Shown: positions 1 to 11,640 of the stretch, piece after piece
Layout: each line of letters begins with the position of its first letter
How positions within the stretch are numbered: position 1 is the stretch's first letter
Assembly (NCBI GenBank): GCA_003024785.1
Contig: PUQB01000097.1
Coordinates: 1 to 64,000 of the forward strand
Direction of reading: 5' to 3'
From: Selaginella tamariscina
Lineage: Eukaryota > Streptophyta > Lycopodiopsida > Selaginellales > Selaginellaceae
Length of the DNA: 64,000 bases
Notes under the pieces: generated by a model
The model's input: only the letters and a program-made list of their open reading frames with translations
Databases searched by the model: none
Told to the model about the DNA's origin: nothing
Made by a program: the position numbers and the translations under genes

Positions 1-158
1 TACTTGGTGAATTGGAAAGGTTATTTGCCTACCGATTGCACTTAAGAACCTGTATCCAACTTATTCCATGCTTCTTCCAAGGTTGCTGCCTTCCATCGGC
101 ATTATCCTACTAAACCAGGTCCCAAGACTCGTGGAACTCGTCCTTAGGGAGGAGGTAT
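1..158 (+). mobile_element. 3' end of Ty3/gypsy chromovirus pol (chromodomain)
   Basis: The first bases read as YLVNWKGY, the core of the chromodomain that ends the integrase of Ty3/gypsy chromoviruses, where it is thought to steer integration to chromatin marks. The segment runs into a purine-rich stretch just before the LTR at 159, which fits the polypurine tract that primes plus-strand synthesis in this family. Only the end of the element lies in the window; the rest would be to the left. It is a fossil and looks broken. The family call rests on the chromodomain plus the LTR that follows. Confidence 0.85.
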
Positions 159-714
159 TGTCACAACCCGATATAGGATGCAGGATTCCAGATACATGAT
201 ACAGGATATGGGATACAAGATATGCCTATAGGATATTCCTACAGGATATGCCATAGGATATGCCTAGAGGACATGTGGACTCATTTTAGCCTCTGCATGC
301 ACTTAACCACTTTTAGATGCATGCAGCCACTTTTAACATTCATGCCTAGATTAGCTCTTGGAATTGTGAGTATAAAAGCTCCGACCTAATTGTTGTACAA
401 TTAGTTATTATCAACACCAGTCATTTTACAATCATTCTTGTTTTTGTCTTGTTTGTGTCTTCCTCCTTGCCTTTTGCTCTTCTCTTGCTCCCGGATCCTG
501 TCATGTTCCTGTCTTGCTCCTGGATTCTGTCATGCGCCTTCATATCGTGCTCCTGTCTGGCTTCCGAATCCTATCTTGCTCCTGAATCCTATCCTGTGCC
601 TTGTCTTGCTCCTGAGTTCCTAGTTCCTATCTTGCTCCCTGTCTTGCTCCTGTGTCAAGCCTTCTTGTTCTTGGAATCCTACTCTCTTCTTTGTTCCTGG
701 ATCGTGGCTTGACA
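159..714 (+). mobile_element. 3' LTR of the Ty3/gypsy element
   Basis: The 556-base repeat starts TGTCA and ends TGACA, short inverted ends typical of LTRs, and follows directly on the chromodomain and purine tract. It contains a TATA-like TATAAAAGC near 372 and a pyrimidine-rich 3' half built of TCTTGCTCCTG-like repeats. Related sequence recurs at 4971-5075 (only the 3' end) and at 46390-46762 (a shorter copy), so the family has inserted or been duplicated several times here. Confidence 0.85.
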
Positions 715-773
715 CATGCCAACCCAATTACATAAACAAAAAACACACACGCATGCACAAAAAGATAACTTAC

Positions 774-938
774 TATCAAGGATTTCTAAAATCCCACACA
801 ACCATGCAGTAATTTGACTTAGAATAGCAAGAAATGGAGAGAACTGATTATCACACAGTTCTTTGATACCAATCATGTTGGTACCATATTTTAAATAGTT
901 TGGATAGTTTTCCCTTAAGTTGGGAGCGCATCACGAAA
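774..938 (-). other. Unrecognised conserved exon, copy 1
   Basis: On the minus strand an open stretch reads through residues such as NLRENYPNYLKYGTN and IKELCDNQFSPF and then ITAWLCGILEIL, ending at a strong donor (GATA then GTAAGTT) at 774/773. The same stretch is present at 5135-5300, 13762-13950 (both minus) and 26317-26430 (plus). In the third copy a further exon follows downstream in compatible phase. I do not recognise the protein. Being kept as a readable exon in two copies suggests a real source gene whose 3' part was left behind. It lies immediately next to the LTR end, so the element probably landed in or beside this gene. Confidence 0.5.
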
Positions 939-939
939 G

Positions 940-1320
940 CGGATTCGCAAGTTTAAATATAACATTTGGATCACATATGCTAATCCATGTAGACTTTGGT
1001 ATTTTGTTGATGTTTGCACATATTGAATCTGGTGTCACTTTGTTGTTCATCCTTAATTCCTTGCAATATGTAAATAATTCCTATGTGATATTTATTTATA
1101 TTGAGGAGATGTTGCCATATATGTGTCATGTGTACTTTCTAGTTATACAAAGGCAAAAGGTTTAAAAAATGTGTATGTGATTTTCACTTTAGATTAAAAC
1201 GGTTGGACGATTCCAAAATATTTATAAACTAATAAGTTAATTAGGTTATAATTATTAATGTAAGAAACATATATGCAGTATGTACTCACTCATATGTATG
1301 TATGGTATACAAATGACATG

Positions 1321-1361
<41 letters not shown>

Positions 1362-1846
1362 TGCACATGTTTCTTTTTACTCACATAAGATGAATTAAAC
1401 TTTACATATTTTTATCTTTTTTAAAAGGAAAACTCTTCGAACTAGGAGTTACTTACTTTTGATATTTGACTATGTTAAGCAAATTCTATTTTTTATATTA
1501 TCAATCTGGTATAAGACATAGTGTTTAAAGTTATGTTACATTTGCATTTAAATATATACATATACATGTAAAACATTAGTTTACATATGTAAAAAAATTT
1601 ACATATTTATATATAGAAAGAGAGAGATTTCCTATATGTATAATCAATAAATAATCAAAATAAATAACTCTTATGTATGAATGAACATATATATGTATGT
1701 ACATGAATATATAATTATATATGTATGTATTATATATACATATAATATATTATGTGTAAAGTATGTAACGGCTAAAAAATCTATTTTCTCTCTACACATC
1801 CACATGTTTATGTGTAATATATATGTATGTATATACAGTACATTGT

Positions 1847-1883
<37 letters not shown>

Positions 1884-2780
1884 AGAGAGACACCAACCAA
1901 TAAACTATAGTCAATGACTCCATAATAGAAGCACTTTAACATATTATTTTAATTAAAGATATTTAATAGGTGCACTTTTATTGCATATGTGTGTTATTGT
2001 ATTATTATTAATGATGTGGCAGTCTTGTTAAATATTATCTACGTGGCACATCAAACTGCCACGTTCAGCATATGTGGCTAATCACTTTCACACGTGAACA
2101 GTTCATTTTGTTCTGGTTTTTTTTGGTGTGATCTTGTATATGTGTCATGTGTACTTTCTATAGTTATACAAAAGGCAAAAGGTTAGAAAATATATACCTT
2201 ATTTTCACCTTAGATTAAAAAGGTTGGATGACCATATATGATTAAAAATTATTTCCAAAGCTGTGAGCTAAATTAATTTAAATCATTTAGGTTTCATATG
2301 ATATCAAATTTGATTAATTCTAATATATTAAGATATATCCATGTAGCCGGATTGTCAAATTTAATCATGAAATGCACGATAGATTCATTAAATTATTATT
2401 GAATTACATATAATCATTAAAAAACATTATTTAATAATTCAACCTTAATTTGTAATTATACGGAAGTGCACGTTCCTTATACCAAGCATGATAATGAATA
2501 ATCACATTAAAATATATAATCATTAATAAATATTTTACATTGAATTACTTTTAAAATTTTACATAAACTTTTGAGTCAACAACAGGCGAATCAAAAAATA
2601 TATATATCGTTTTAACATTTTGATTTATGTATTAACAATAAATGCAAGGATATAAAATTCCCTCCATATTTAGTGTCATAAAAAAGGAACGAATGAAAAT
2701 AAAAGATGGAAATAATTGAAATAAAATGCAAGAGGATGTAATTAGATATCTATGTATTAAAAAGAAAAACCTAATATATA
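940..2780. other. AT-rich, gene-free duplicon sequence
   Basis: No supportable gene. The stretch is AT-rich with TATA/TATG runs, and it is duplicated almost base for base at about 5300-7280. Its outer part recurs at 13960-14460, and parts recur inverted at about 25480-26400. The recurrence shows that it travels with the Fic clusters as their upstream region. Confidence 0.7.
1323..1353. repeat. (TA)n microsatellite
   Basis: About 15 uninterrupted TA units in the AT-rich leader of duplicon unit 1. The matching tract in unit 2, near 5675-5699, is shorter and interrupted, so it has changed length since duplication. Confidence 0.9.
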
Positions 2781-2781
2781 G

Positions 2782-3020
2782 TTGGCACGTGGCATATATG
2801 GCATGACGAAATCACCACCCATGCAGGCCACGGGGAAAATATTTTACTTGTACGTGGGAAATCGAACGGTGAAGTCTATCAGCACATTCACCTGTGGACA
2901 AGTGTTTATAGAAAGAACTTTAGGGCAACATTTTCATTTGCACAGCACGGTTGTACGTGGGCATATGTGGTGGACGCCGTTCGATGTCTACAGATGAAAT
3001 GATGGTTAGCTAGACAAGGG
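2782..3020 (+). pseudogene. Fic-gene leader and first-exon fragment, copy 1
   Basis: This block resembles, on the opposite strand, the sequence around the first exon of the minus-strand Fic gene at 44089-45769. Both share a GCACGTGGCAT-like box, a run ending TTTCATTTGC(A/G)CAGCA and a stretch ending CGATGTCTAC. It recurs at 7296-7556 (+) and, on the minus strand, at 25124-25480 and near 10180-10295. It is followed about 500 bases later by the compact Fic copy, so the leader and the downstream coding part come from different members of the family. It is not a complete gene. Confidence 0.5.
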
Positions 3021-3549
3021 TTGCTGGAAACTTAACGTCTGATCTTATATTTGTTTTTTCTTTTCTTTGCTTGCCATTCTTTAACTTGTTTCTATATCAA
3101 AGAAAAGCATTGTAAGGATGTCACAAATATTAATATTCTGCATTACATAATGATATACTAGCATGTATGGCTAGGAATGAGGTATGTGAGTATGTTCAAG
3201 GTTGAATAACCTAGGCGCTTTAGTAAGAACCTTCACACATAAGCACCTCTTGTGGACAAAAAAAATAAAGAAAATGAAATAAATGAGAAAAGCGAAAAGA
3301 AAAATAATTAACAAGAAGAATCTCTATGGAGAAATGACGTATGAAAGGATAAGAAATTCCACATGGGTGTTTATATATAAAAGTTCATATTTAGACTACC
3401 TTATAAACTAGATTTACCACACTTTAGTAACTTTCATAGTCACCTTATTTACCTTTTTAATGCCTTCAAAGAGCCCTAGATTAGGGCAGATTTACAGGGT
3501 AGAAATTAGGGCGTGATTGAAGGAGAAGAGGAGCTTTACAATAGTAAGT

Positions 3550-4505
3550 ATGGAGTGCTTGGATTTCATTCCCAATGAAAAGTCGGATTCGCGAAGAACG
3601 TCTCTTAAAACAAGTACAATGATAGAACAAATTGTTGAGTATTACAAAAGGTTCGAGAATTTGCCCGAGGAGAACAAATCATGGGTATACTCAGAGCAAG
3701 CACTTGCAAAGTTTCTGTTCTAGGTAAACACAGGAAGCAATCTCAAAAGGGGCCCTAAAGCTTGCGGAGTAGGAGGAATACACTCTGCAGGAAGACCACA
3801 TGCTGGAGAGTTTATGCTGCCTGTACAGGGCACTTAGGCACTGGTGGACCTCAAAACCCAAGCTATGCATAGAAGAGCTTGAGAAATCACATGAGCTTCT
3901 ACTTGGCTCCACGCAGAAAGAGATTGCAGGCCAGATCCGAAGCAAAGAAGACGAGGTTGCTTATGTAAACACCGAAGATGGCGTTCATGTCTTCATGTGG
4001 CCGACCAAGGTCCGTTGAAAAGCTTCTTCAGAAGATCACCTCACTTGTTTCAAACATCCAATCTTACAAGGATCTCAAGTCTAGAATCGAAGCGCTCTTA
4101 AAGATGGGAGAATGTTTCTTTCTTGAGTTTGAAAACATACATCCTTTCTTGGACGGGAATGGCTGCAGTGGTTGGATCTTGCTGGCTTATCTACTCCGAA
4201 GTATTATGCCATTTCCTAATGTTTTTCTAGTCAATCGAGATGCTGACTATGGGCTTCCTCCGTTTGTGGCTTCGGTCTACTACTACGACTACTTTCAGTC
4301 AGTGCAGTCGAAGAAAGATGTGGCAGTTGAGGATGGGAGGTTTGTATTTACAGAAGAATCTAGCACATGTGAATTGGGTGCGCCCACAATCTTACTGCAC
4401 TTGTGATAGAGGGGTTTATGTTGGGTGGAAGAGATTCTTTCAGTAGCTAGAATCTAAACAAGTTTCTACTAAGCCCCCTTGCAAGCTCAGAAGACTTTCA
4501 TGAAC
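3550..4505 (+). pseudogene. Fic-domain protein, compact copy 1 (broken)
   Basis: A plus-strand, intron-poor copy of a Fic-domain gene. Starting at an ATG giving MECLDFIPNE, it reads through recognisable blocks (IEQIVEYYKRFENLP; CIEELEKSHELLL; FLEFENIHPF-DGNG) to a C-terminal GWKRFF-like stretch. Fic enzymes carry HPFxDGNGRxxR and usually transfer AMP from ATP onto hydroxyl groups of target proteins; the family also includes toxins and effectors. In this copy the catalytic motif is degenerate and the reading frame is broken in several places, so it is a fossil. It lies in tandem-duplicon unit 1 and faces a minus-strand Fic fragment at 4850-4966. I judged the family from the motif and its flanking LLAYLLRS helix. 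Sequence identity to the copies at 8116, 23880 and 42895 is high. Confidence 0.85.
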
Positions 4506-4849
4506 ACGTTTCTACAACAGAAAATGGGGCTTTTAAATCTTTCTGAAATAAAAAAACAGTCTGAGACTATATTTAATATTTTAATGTATAATATATATGA
4601 TGAATAGAAGAAGAGTGTGTGCGCATACAAGAACTCCAGTCTCTTATGTATACTAGTTTAAAAACAGAAGAATATTTAGTTAGATTAAACACATTAGTGA
4701 TTTAATGAACATTGAAACAAATAAAACTTGATAGAAAGAGCAACACTAACACTGAAACCATACACCAATTTGAAACACTCGTTATTAATGTGAAATAGAA
4801 CAATAGATAGATAGCATATATACGTTGATCTTTACCTAAAAAAGAATCC

Positions 4850-4966
4850 GATGCAGATTCTCAAAACTAGAAGCTTGAGCTAGTGATCCATTCATATCCC
4901 ATATTAGGTGCCTCATGAGTCCTTTTACAAGCTCTGATCCTCTCCACCAACAAAAACGTAACCGGT
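4850..4966 (-). pseudogene. Truncated minus-strand Fic fragment
   Basis: Matches the fourth exon-like block of the minus-strand Fic gene (44639-44860), including the shared string CGTAACCGGTT. It stops abruptly at about 4966, where sequence of the LTR end begins. This is the junction of the tandem duplication. Confidence 0.7.
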
Positions 4967-4970
4967 TTGC

Positions 4971-5075
4971 TCTTGAGTTCCTAGTTCCTGTCTTGCTCCC
5001 TATCATGTTCCTATGTCAAGCCTTCTTGTTCTTGAAATCCTACTTTCTTCATTGTTCCTAGATCGTGGCTTGACA
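4971..5075 (+). mobile_element. 3' fragment of the Ty3/gypsy LTR
   Basis: Matches the last roughly 105 bases of the LTR at 159-714, ending at the same GGCTTGACACA and followed by the same flanking host sequence. It is not an independent insertion. It marks the start of the second copy of the tandem unit. Confidence 0.85.
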
Positions 5076-5134
5076 CATACCAACCCAATTACATAAACAA
5101 AAAATGCACACGCATGCACAAAAAGATAACTTAC

Positions 5135-5300
5135 TATCAAGGATTTCTAAAATCCCACACAACCATGCAGTAATTTGACTTAGAATAACAAGAAATGGAG
5201 AGAACTGATTATCACACAGTTCTTTGATACTAATCATGTTGGTGCCATATTTTAAATAGTTTGGATAGTTTTCCCTTAAGTTGGGAGCGCACCACGGAAG
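5135..5300 (-). other. Unrecognised conserved exon, copy 2
   Basis: Second, still readable copy of the minus-strand exon at 774-938, ending at the same GTAAGTT donor. It differs from copy 1 by only a few substitutions. The function is unknown. Confidence 0.5.
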
Positions 5301-5665
5301 CGGATTCACAAGTTTAAATATAACATTTGGATCACATATGTTATTCTATGTAGACTTTGGTATTTTATTGATGTTTGCACATATTGAATCTGGTGTCACT
5401 TTGTTGTTCATTTTTAATTCCTTGCAATATGTAAATAATTCATGTGTGATATTTATTATATTGAGGAGATGTTGCCATATATGTGTCATGTGTACTTTCT
5501 AGTTATACAAAGGCAAAAGGTTTAGAAAATGTGTATGAAAAAGGTTGGACGATTACAAATATTTATAAACTAATAAGTTAATTAGGTTATAATTATTAAT
5601 GTAAGAAACATATATGCAGTATGTACTCACTCATATGTATGTATGGTATACACAAATGACATGTA

Positions 5666-5704
<39 letters not shown>

Positions 5705-7290
5705 TGTTTCTTTTTACTCACATAAGATGAATTAAACTTTACATATTTTTATCTTTTTTAAAAGGAAAACTCTTCGAACTAGGAGTTACTTACTTTTGAT
5801 ATTTGACTATGTCAAGCAAATTCTATTTTTATATTATCAATCTGGTATAAGACATAGTGTTTAAAGTTATGTTACATTTGCATTTAAATATATACATATA
5901 CATGTAAAACATTAGTTTACATATGTAAAAAAATTTACATATTTATATATAGAAAGAGAGAGATTTCCTATATGTATAATCAATAAATAATCAAAATAAA
6001 TAACTCTTATGTATAAATAAACATATATATGTATGTACATGAATATATAATTATATATGTATGTTATATATATACATATAATATATTATGTGTAAAGTAT
6101 GTAACGGCTAAAAAATCTATATTTCTCTCTACACACCCACATGTTTATGTGTAATATATATGTATGTATATACAATACATTGTTTATAATATATATATAA
6201 AGAGAGAGACACCAACCAATAAACTATAGTCAATGACTCCATAATAGAAGCACTTTAACATATTATTTTAATTAAAGATATTCAATAGGTACACTTTCAT
6301 TGCATATGTATTATGTATTGTGTTATTATTAATGATGTGGCAGTCTTGTTAAATATTATCTACGTGGTAGTGGCTAATCACTTTCACACGTGAAGAGTTC
6401 ATTTTGTTCTGGGTTTTTTGTGTGATCTTGTATATGTGTCGTGTTGTTGTGTCATGTGTACTTTCTATAGTTATACAAAAAGCAAAAGGTTTATAAAATA
6501 TATACCTTATTTTCACCTTAGATTAAAAAGGTTAGATGACCATATATGACTAAAAATTATTTAAGGCATCATCCAAAGCTGGGAGACGAATAACACTAAA
6601 TTAATTTAAATCATTTAGGTTTCATATGATATCAAATTTAATTAATTCTAATATATTAAAACCTAAATGATATCAAATTTAATTAATTCTAATATATTAA
6701 AATATATCCATGTAGCTGGATTGTCAAATTTGATCATGAAATGCACGATAAATTCATTAAATTATTATTGAATTACATATAATGATTAAAAAACCTTATT
6801 TAATAATTCAATCTTAATTTGTAATCATACGGAAGTGCACGTTCGTTATACCAAGCGTGATAATGAATAACCACATTAAAATAATATAATCATTGATAAA
6901 TATTTTACATTGAATTATTTTTAAAATTTTACATAAACTTTTGAGTCAACAACAGGCGAATCAAAGAATATATATATATCGTTTTAACAGTTTGATTTAT
7001 GTATTAACAATAAATGCAAGGATATAAAATTCCTTCCATATTCAGTGTCATGAAAAAAAGGATCAAATGAAAATAAAAATGGAAATAATTGAAAGAAAGT
7101 GCAGACTATGTAAGTTTGTTATGTGGGTGTGTGTGCGTGACTGTGTGTGCAAGCAGATGAAAATACTGTGTGTGCAAGCAGATGTGCGTGACTGTGTGTG
7201 CAAGTAGATGAAAATAAAAGATGGAAATAATTGAAATAAAATGCAAGAGGATGTAATTAGATATCTATGTATTAAAAAGAAAACCTAATA
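5300..7290. other. AT-rich duplicon sequence, unit 2
   Basis: Copy of 940-2780 with small insertions and deletions. A block of about 45 bases around 6620-6700 (GATATCAAATTTAATTAATT) is tandemly doubled here but single in unit 1. No gene is seen. Confidence 0.7.
7120..7215. repeat. Minisatellite TGTGTGCAAGCAGATG
   Basis: Two to three imperfect repeats containing GTGTGTGCAAG(C/T)AGATG and TGTGCGTGACTG. They are absent from the equivalent place in unit 1, so they expanded after the tandem duplication. Confidence 0.75.
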
Positions 7291-7295
7291 TATAG

Positions 7296-7560
7296 TTGGC
7301 ACGTGGCATATATGGCATGGCGACATCACCACCCATGCAGACCATGGGGAAAATATTTTACTTGTACGTGAAACATCAAATGACCAGGTTTATTTTACGT
7401 GGGAAATTGAACAGTGAAGTCTATAAGCACATTCACCCTGAACAAGTGTTTATAGAAAGAACTTTAGGGCAACATTTTCATTTGTGCAGCACAGTTGTAC
7501 GGATATACTCGCGGGCATATGTGGTGGACGCCGTTCGATGTCTACAGATGAAATGATGGT
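7296..7560 (+). pseudogene. Fic-gene leader and first-exon fragment, copy 2
   Basis: Unit 2 counterpart of 2782-3020, with an extra stretch of about 45 bases (near 7365-7410) that unit 1 lacks but the copy near 25290-25340 has. Unit 2 therefore keeps the older form. Confidence 0.5.
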
Positions 7561-8115
7561 TAGCTAGACAAGGGTTGCTGGAAACTTAACGTCTGATCTT
7601 ATATTTGTTTTTTCTTTTCTTTGCTTGTCATTCTTTAACTTGTTTCTATATCAAAGAAAAGCATTGTAAGGATGTCACAAATATTAATATTCTACATTAC
7701 ATAATGATATACTAGCATGTATGGCTAGGAATGAGGTATGTGAGTATGTTCAAGGTTGAATAACCTAGGCGCTTTAGTAAGAACCTTCACACATAAGCAC
7801 CTCTTGTGGACAAAAAAAAATAAAGAAAATGAAATAAATGAGAAAAGCGAAAAGAAAAATAATTAACAAGAAGAATCTCTATGGAGAAATGACGTATGAA
7901 AGGATAAGAAATTCCACATGGGTGTTTATATATAAAAGTTCATATTTAGACTACCTTATAAACCAGTTTTACCACACTTTAGTAACTTCCATAGTCACCT
8001 TATTTACCTTTTTAATGCCTTCAAATTTCTGCACAAGAGCCCTAGATTAGGGCAGATTTACAGGGTAGAAATTAGGGCGTGATTGAAAGAGAAGAGGAGC
8101 TTTACAATAGTAAGT

Positions 8116-9075
8116 ATGGAGTGCTTGGATTTCATTCCCAATGAAAAGTCGGATTCGCAAAGAACGTCTCTTAAAACAAGTACAATGATAGAACAAATTG
8201 TTGAGTATTACAAAAGGTTCGAGAATTTGCCCGAGGAGAAAAATCATGGGTATACTCAGAGCAAGCACTTGCAAAGTTTCTGTTCTAGGTAAACACAGAA
8301 AGCAATCTCAAAAGGGGCCCTAAAGCTTGTGGAGTAGGAGGAATACACTCTGCAGGAAGACCACAGGCTGGAGAGTTTATGCTGCCTGTACAGGGCACTT
8401 AGGCACTGGTGGACCTCAAAACCCAAGTTATGCATAGAAGAGCTTGAGAAATCACATGAGCTTCTCGGCTCCACATAAAAAGAGATTGCAGGCTGGATCC
8501 GAAGCAAAGAAGACGAGGTTGCTTATGTAAACACCGAAGATGGCATTCATGTCTTCATGTGGCCGACCAGGGTCCGAAGTGCTCTTGAAAAAGCTTCTTA
8601 AGAATATCACTTCACTTGTTTCTGACGTCCAATCATACAAGGATCTCAAGTCTAGAACTGAAGCACTCTTAAAGAAGTCAGATCTTGCTGGCTTATGTAC
8701 TCCAAAGTATTAACCGAAGAATTGTTAGACACAGTAGCAAGATACGAAATGTACTCCTTTCTGGACGGATTTTCAGGATATAGTGACAATAAATAACAAT
8801 ACTGGGCTTATAAAAGTCTGGTAATTGGAATGAGTACAATCTAAATCTACTATTATGACTACTTTCAGTTGGTGCAGTTGAAGAAAGATGTGGCAGTTGA
8901 GGATGGGAGGTTTGTATTTACAGAAGAATCCAGCACATGTGAATTGGGTGCACCCACAGATCTTACTGCACTTGTGATAGAGGGGGTTTATGTTGGGTGG
9001 AAGAGATTCTTTCAGCAGCTAGAATCTAAACAAGTTTCTACTGAGCCCCCTTGCAAGCTCAGAAGACTTTCATGA
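8116..9075 (+). pseudogene. Fic-domain protein, compact copy 2 (broken, with insert)
   Basis: Unit 2 copy of the compact Fic gene, beginning MECLDFIPNE and ending in the GWKRFFQQLESKQVSTE stretch. The part that should hold the Fic motif is replaced by unrelated sequence (about 8712-8846) that resembles Ty3/gypsy reverse transcriptase, so this copy cannot encode the enzyme. The flanking blocks remain very close to those of copies 1 and 4. It is a fossil with several breaks. Confidence 0.8.
8712..8846 (+). mobile_element. Ty3/gypsy reverse-transcriptase fragment inside a Fic copy
   Basis: A short stretch reads with residues ARYEMYSFLDGFSGY, a signature of the reverse transcriptase palm in Ty3/gypsy elements. 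It has no LTRs and replaces part of the Fic copy, so it looks like filler DNA taken from a retroelement during break repair. It is a small, broken fossil. Confidence 0.65.
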
Positions 9076-9429
9076 ACACGTTTCTACAATAGAAAATGGG
9101 GCTTTTAAATCTTTCTGAAATAGAAAAAACAGTTTGAGACTATATTTAATATTTTAATGTATAATATATATGATGAATAGAAGAAGAGTGTGTGCGCATA
9201 CAAGAACACCAGTCTCTTATATATACTAGTTTAAAAACAGAAGAATATTTAGTTAGATTAAACACATTAGTGATCTAATGAACATTGAAACAAATAAAAC
9301 GTGATAGAAAGAGCGACACTAACACTGAAACCATACACTAGTTTGAAACACTCGTTATTAATGTGAGATAGAACAGTAGATAGATAGCATATATACGTTG
9401 ATCTCTACCTAAAAAAGAAATATGATGTA

Positions 9430-10300
9430 GTCTGTATATGATTCTCAACACTAGAAGCTTGAGCTAGTGATCCATTCATATCCCATATCAGGTGCCTCAT
9501 GAGTCCTTCTACAAGCTCTGATCCTCTCCATGAACGGAAACGTAACCGATTCGAAACTGGCCAACTTCATGTATCTCTTGTCTACCCATCGCGATATGTA
9601 ACTTCGTTATCCTCTCAGCTTCAAGCTGAAAACACATTGTTTAAGTCACACATACACACACACACACACACCTGAGGTGGATTTGTGGCCCATGTGTTCA
9701 TCTCCATATAAGCTCGGTCAAAATCTTCTACTGCTGCACGTTTTCTTTTCATCCATTCTCACACTTAATTTTCTCCTCTTCAGTAGCAATTCCGTCAATG
9801 TAGTTCATGACCAAGGCCACATCTTCAACGCTTCTTAGACATGAGAGCAGCATTCTTTTAAGTTAATATAGGCTAAAAAACCCAGAGACCTGTAACGTAG
9901 AATATTAGTATCTGGGAGACATGCTTATGATGGCCTTCCGTTGGACGCCCATGGCTAGTCCCACCTTCTGTACATACCTGCAAAAAAATTCGGTTCAATA
10001 GTCTCTGTTAACAATATAATCGTATCATATATTATATGCATATTATTCTTCTCGTTCTCTCTGATATATAGAAACAAGTTAATGAATTGTGAGAAAATAA
10101 ATAAAGAAAAGAAAAAACATCACAGTCAAAGGCTGCTAAGTCCATCGATGCGCAAATGAAAATGTTGATCCTTAATTTCTTTTTATAGGAATCCGACGTG
10201 TGAATGTGCTTATATACATTGACCCTTCCATAAGCTAAGCCTAGCCGTGTGATGGTAACCCATTTGCCACGTGGCATGAAACAAATGAACTTCAAAATTG
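9430..10300 (-). pseudogene. 5' half of an intron-bearing Fic gene, minus strand, unit 2
   Basis: Collinear with 44640-45900 of the intron-bearing Fic gene. It keeps the block with YIDGIATEEE-like residues around 9740-9840, a neighbouring (AC)n intron end at 9652-9671, and the leader with CCACGTGGCAT near 10270. The exon that would carry HPFxDGNGR, seen in the copy at 44301-44384, is absent from the sequence between 9130 and 9430. It is a broken remnant lying tail-to-tail with the compact copy at 8116-9075. Confidence 0.65.
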
Positions 10301-10549
10301 TTATTGTTATTATACTAATTCATTTATCTCACATAAAATCTCCACAAGAGCATATTACATCCTGGAAAACAGCATCCCTACAAACAATACTCTAGCTTCA
10401 AAAGTAGCCATGTGACAATCTTGACAAACCCTTGTGTTCTAGCCTCCATATTAACCATGACATATTCAGGTTTAGTATTAAACAATGATATGTTAAAACA
10501 CCCCACCACTTTAAACATCACATGATAAATTTACTTTGTAATCAAGAAC

Positions 10550-11640
10550 AAACTAATTTATTGTGTGTTACCAAAGTGCAATGTAATCTAGAGCAAAGTT
10601 GGGACCCCACAACACCTCTGAAGAGAAGACAACAATGATTGATCTTGGGGATTACTACACTAGAGGAGGAACTTGTAGAGGACCAGGGTGAGAAGGATGA
10701 GCCAAAGGAAGTGGAACGGGAGAAAAAGACTAAGGTGATGTAGGAAAGTTGTGCAACTAAGATGGATGTGGATGGGGAGTAGCAAGAGTTGGAAATAGAG
10801 TGGGAATTCATTCTAGAGCTGTTACAGTTAATTGAGCCATTACCCACGGTATAGTCTTTAGTGATGGTTCCGTCAGAGGAGGTGTATGCCCCATCGGAAA
10901 AGTCACATGACAAGGGTAAGGAAAGAGTAGTTAAACATGTGATTGAGTAGCTAGAGGGGAAGCAAAATGTTCCAGAATCATATTCATTCTAGGATATTTC
11001 ATGTCTGACGGTTATACCAACAACGAAGGGTATAACTTACAATCTAGCTCCAAGAAGTTTGTGGCAAATTGAATTGGCACAGTGCCAATTCAATTCGCCA
11101 CCTTGTTAAGCACATGCAGGTATGTATAGTAGAGGTGCATATCATGGTAGTGGATTGTAAAACATGCAAGTCTTTGATTTCTAAGTTGAGAAGAGAGAGC
11201 AACGACAGTAGCATTCGGATAGTGGCAAGGAAGCATTTGCATAGAAGGACACGCAAGCCACAAATATTCAAATGTGGTTTGTGCAAATCCTTATGCAACT
11301 TCAGCAAGAGGTTGTGAAGTAGATGGAGAGTGGAGGAAACGAAATGCAGGATGCAACACAACTAACTGTGAACCTCTTCAATTATTTGGTGAATGCTAGG
11401 TATATCATTAAGGACAAATTTGACATTTAACAATTGATTGTGCAAGTTGTGGAAAATGTTATGGCATCAAAGATGGCGGCAATTCAAGACATAGTTAGCA
11501 AAGGGGTGCAGTGCCCAGTGAAGCCACAAACACCCAATTTGGTCGTGGATGTCAAGCCCACTCAAACATCACAGAAGCCGATAACTTTGTTCCAAAGGTT
11601 CGTGCAAGCGCGAGACAATAGTACCTAGGATATGACTTGG
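10550..11640 (+). other. Decayed coding-like block of unknown origin
   Basis: Richer in G and C than its surroundings. On the plus strand it shows stretches with protein-like bias, such as EEELVEDQGEKDEPKEVE, MDVDGE and, near the end, DIVSKGVQCPVK and ITLFQRFVQARD. The acidic, lysine-rich character and the run of partial frames suggest an old gag-like or host coding region, but I see no zinc knuckle, protease or RT motif. It is broken. It could be a retroelement gag fossil or an unrelated decayed gene. Confidence 0.3.

Noticed and set aside
438-712. Two overlapping plus-strand frames rich in Leu, Ser and Pro
   Set aside because: They are translations of the pyrimidine-rich repeats within the LTR, not genes.
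7100-7215. CRISPR-like short repeats
   Set aside because: Units are irregular, with no constant-length spacers; it is a minisatellite.
10542-10913. Minus-strand 123-codon frame
   Set aside because: Low-complexity Ser/Thr-rich shadow of the plus-strand acidic block; no splice or start support.
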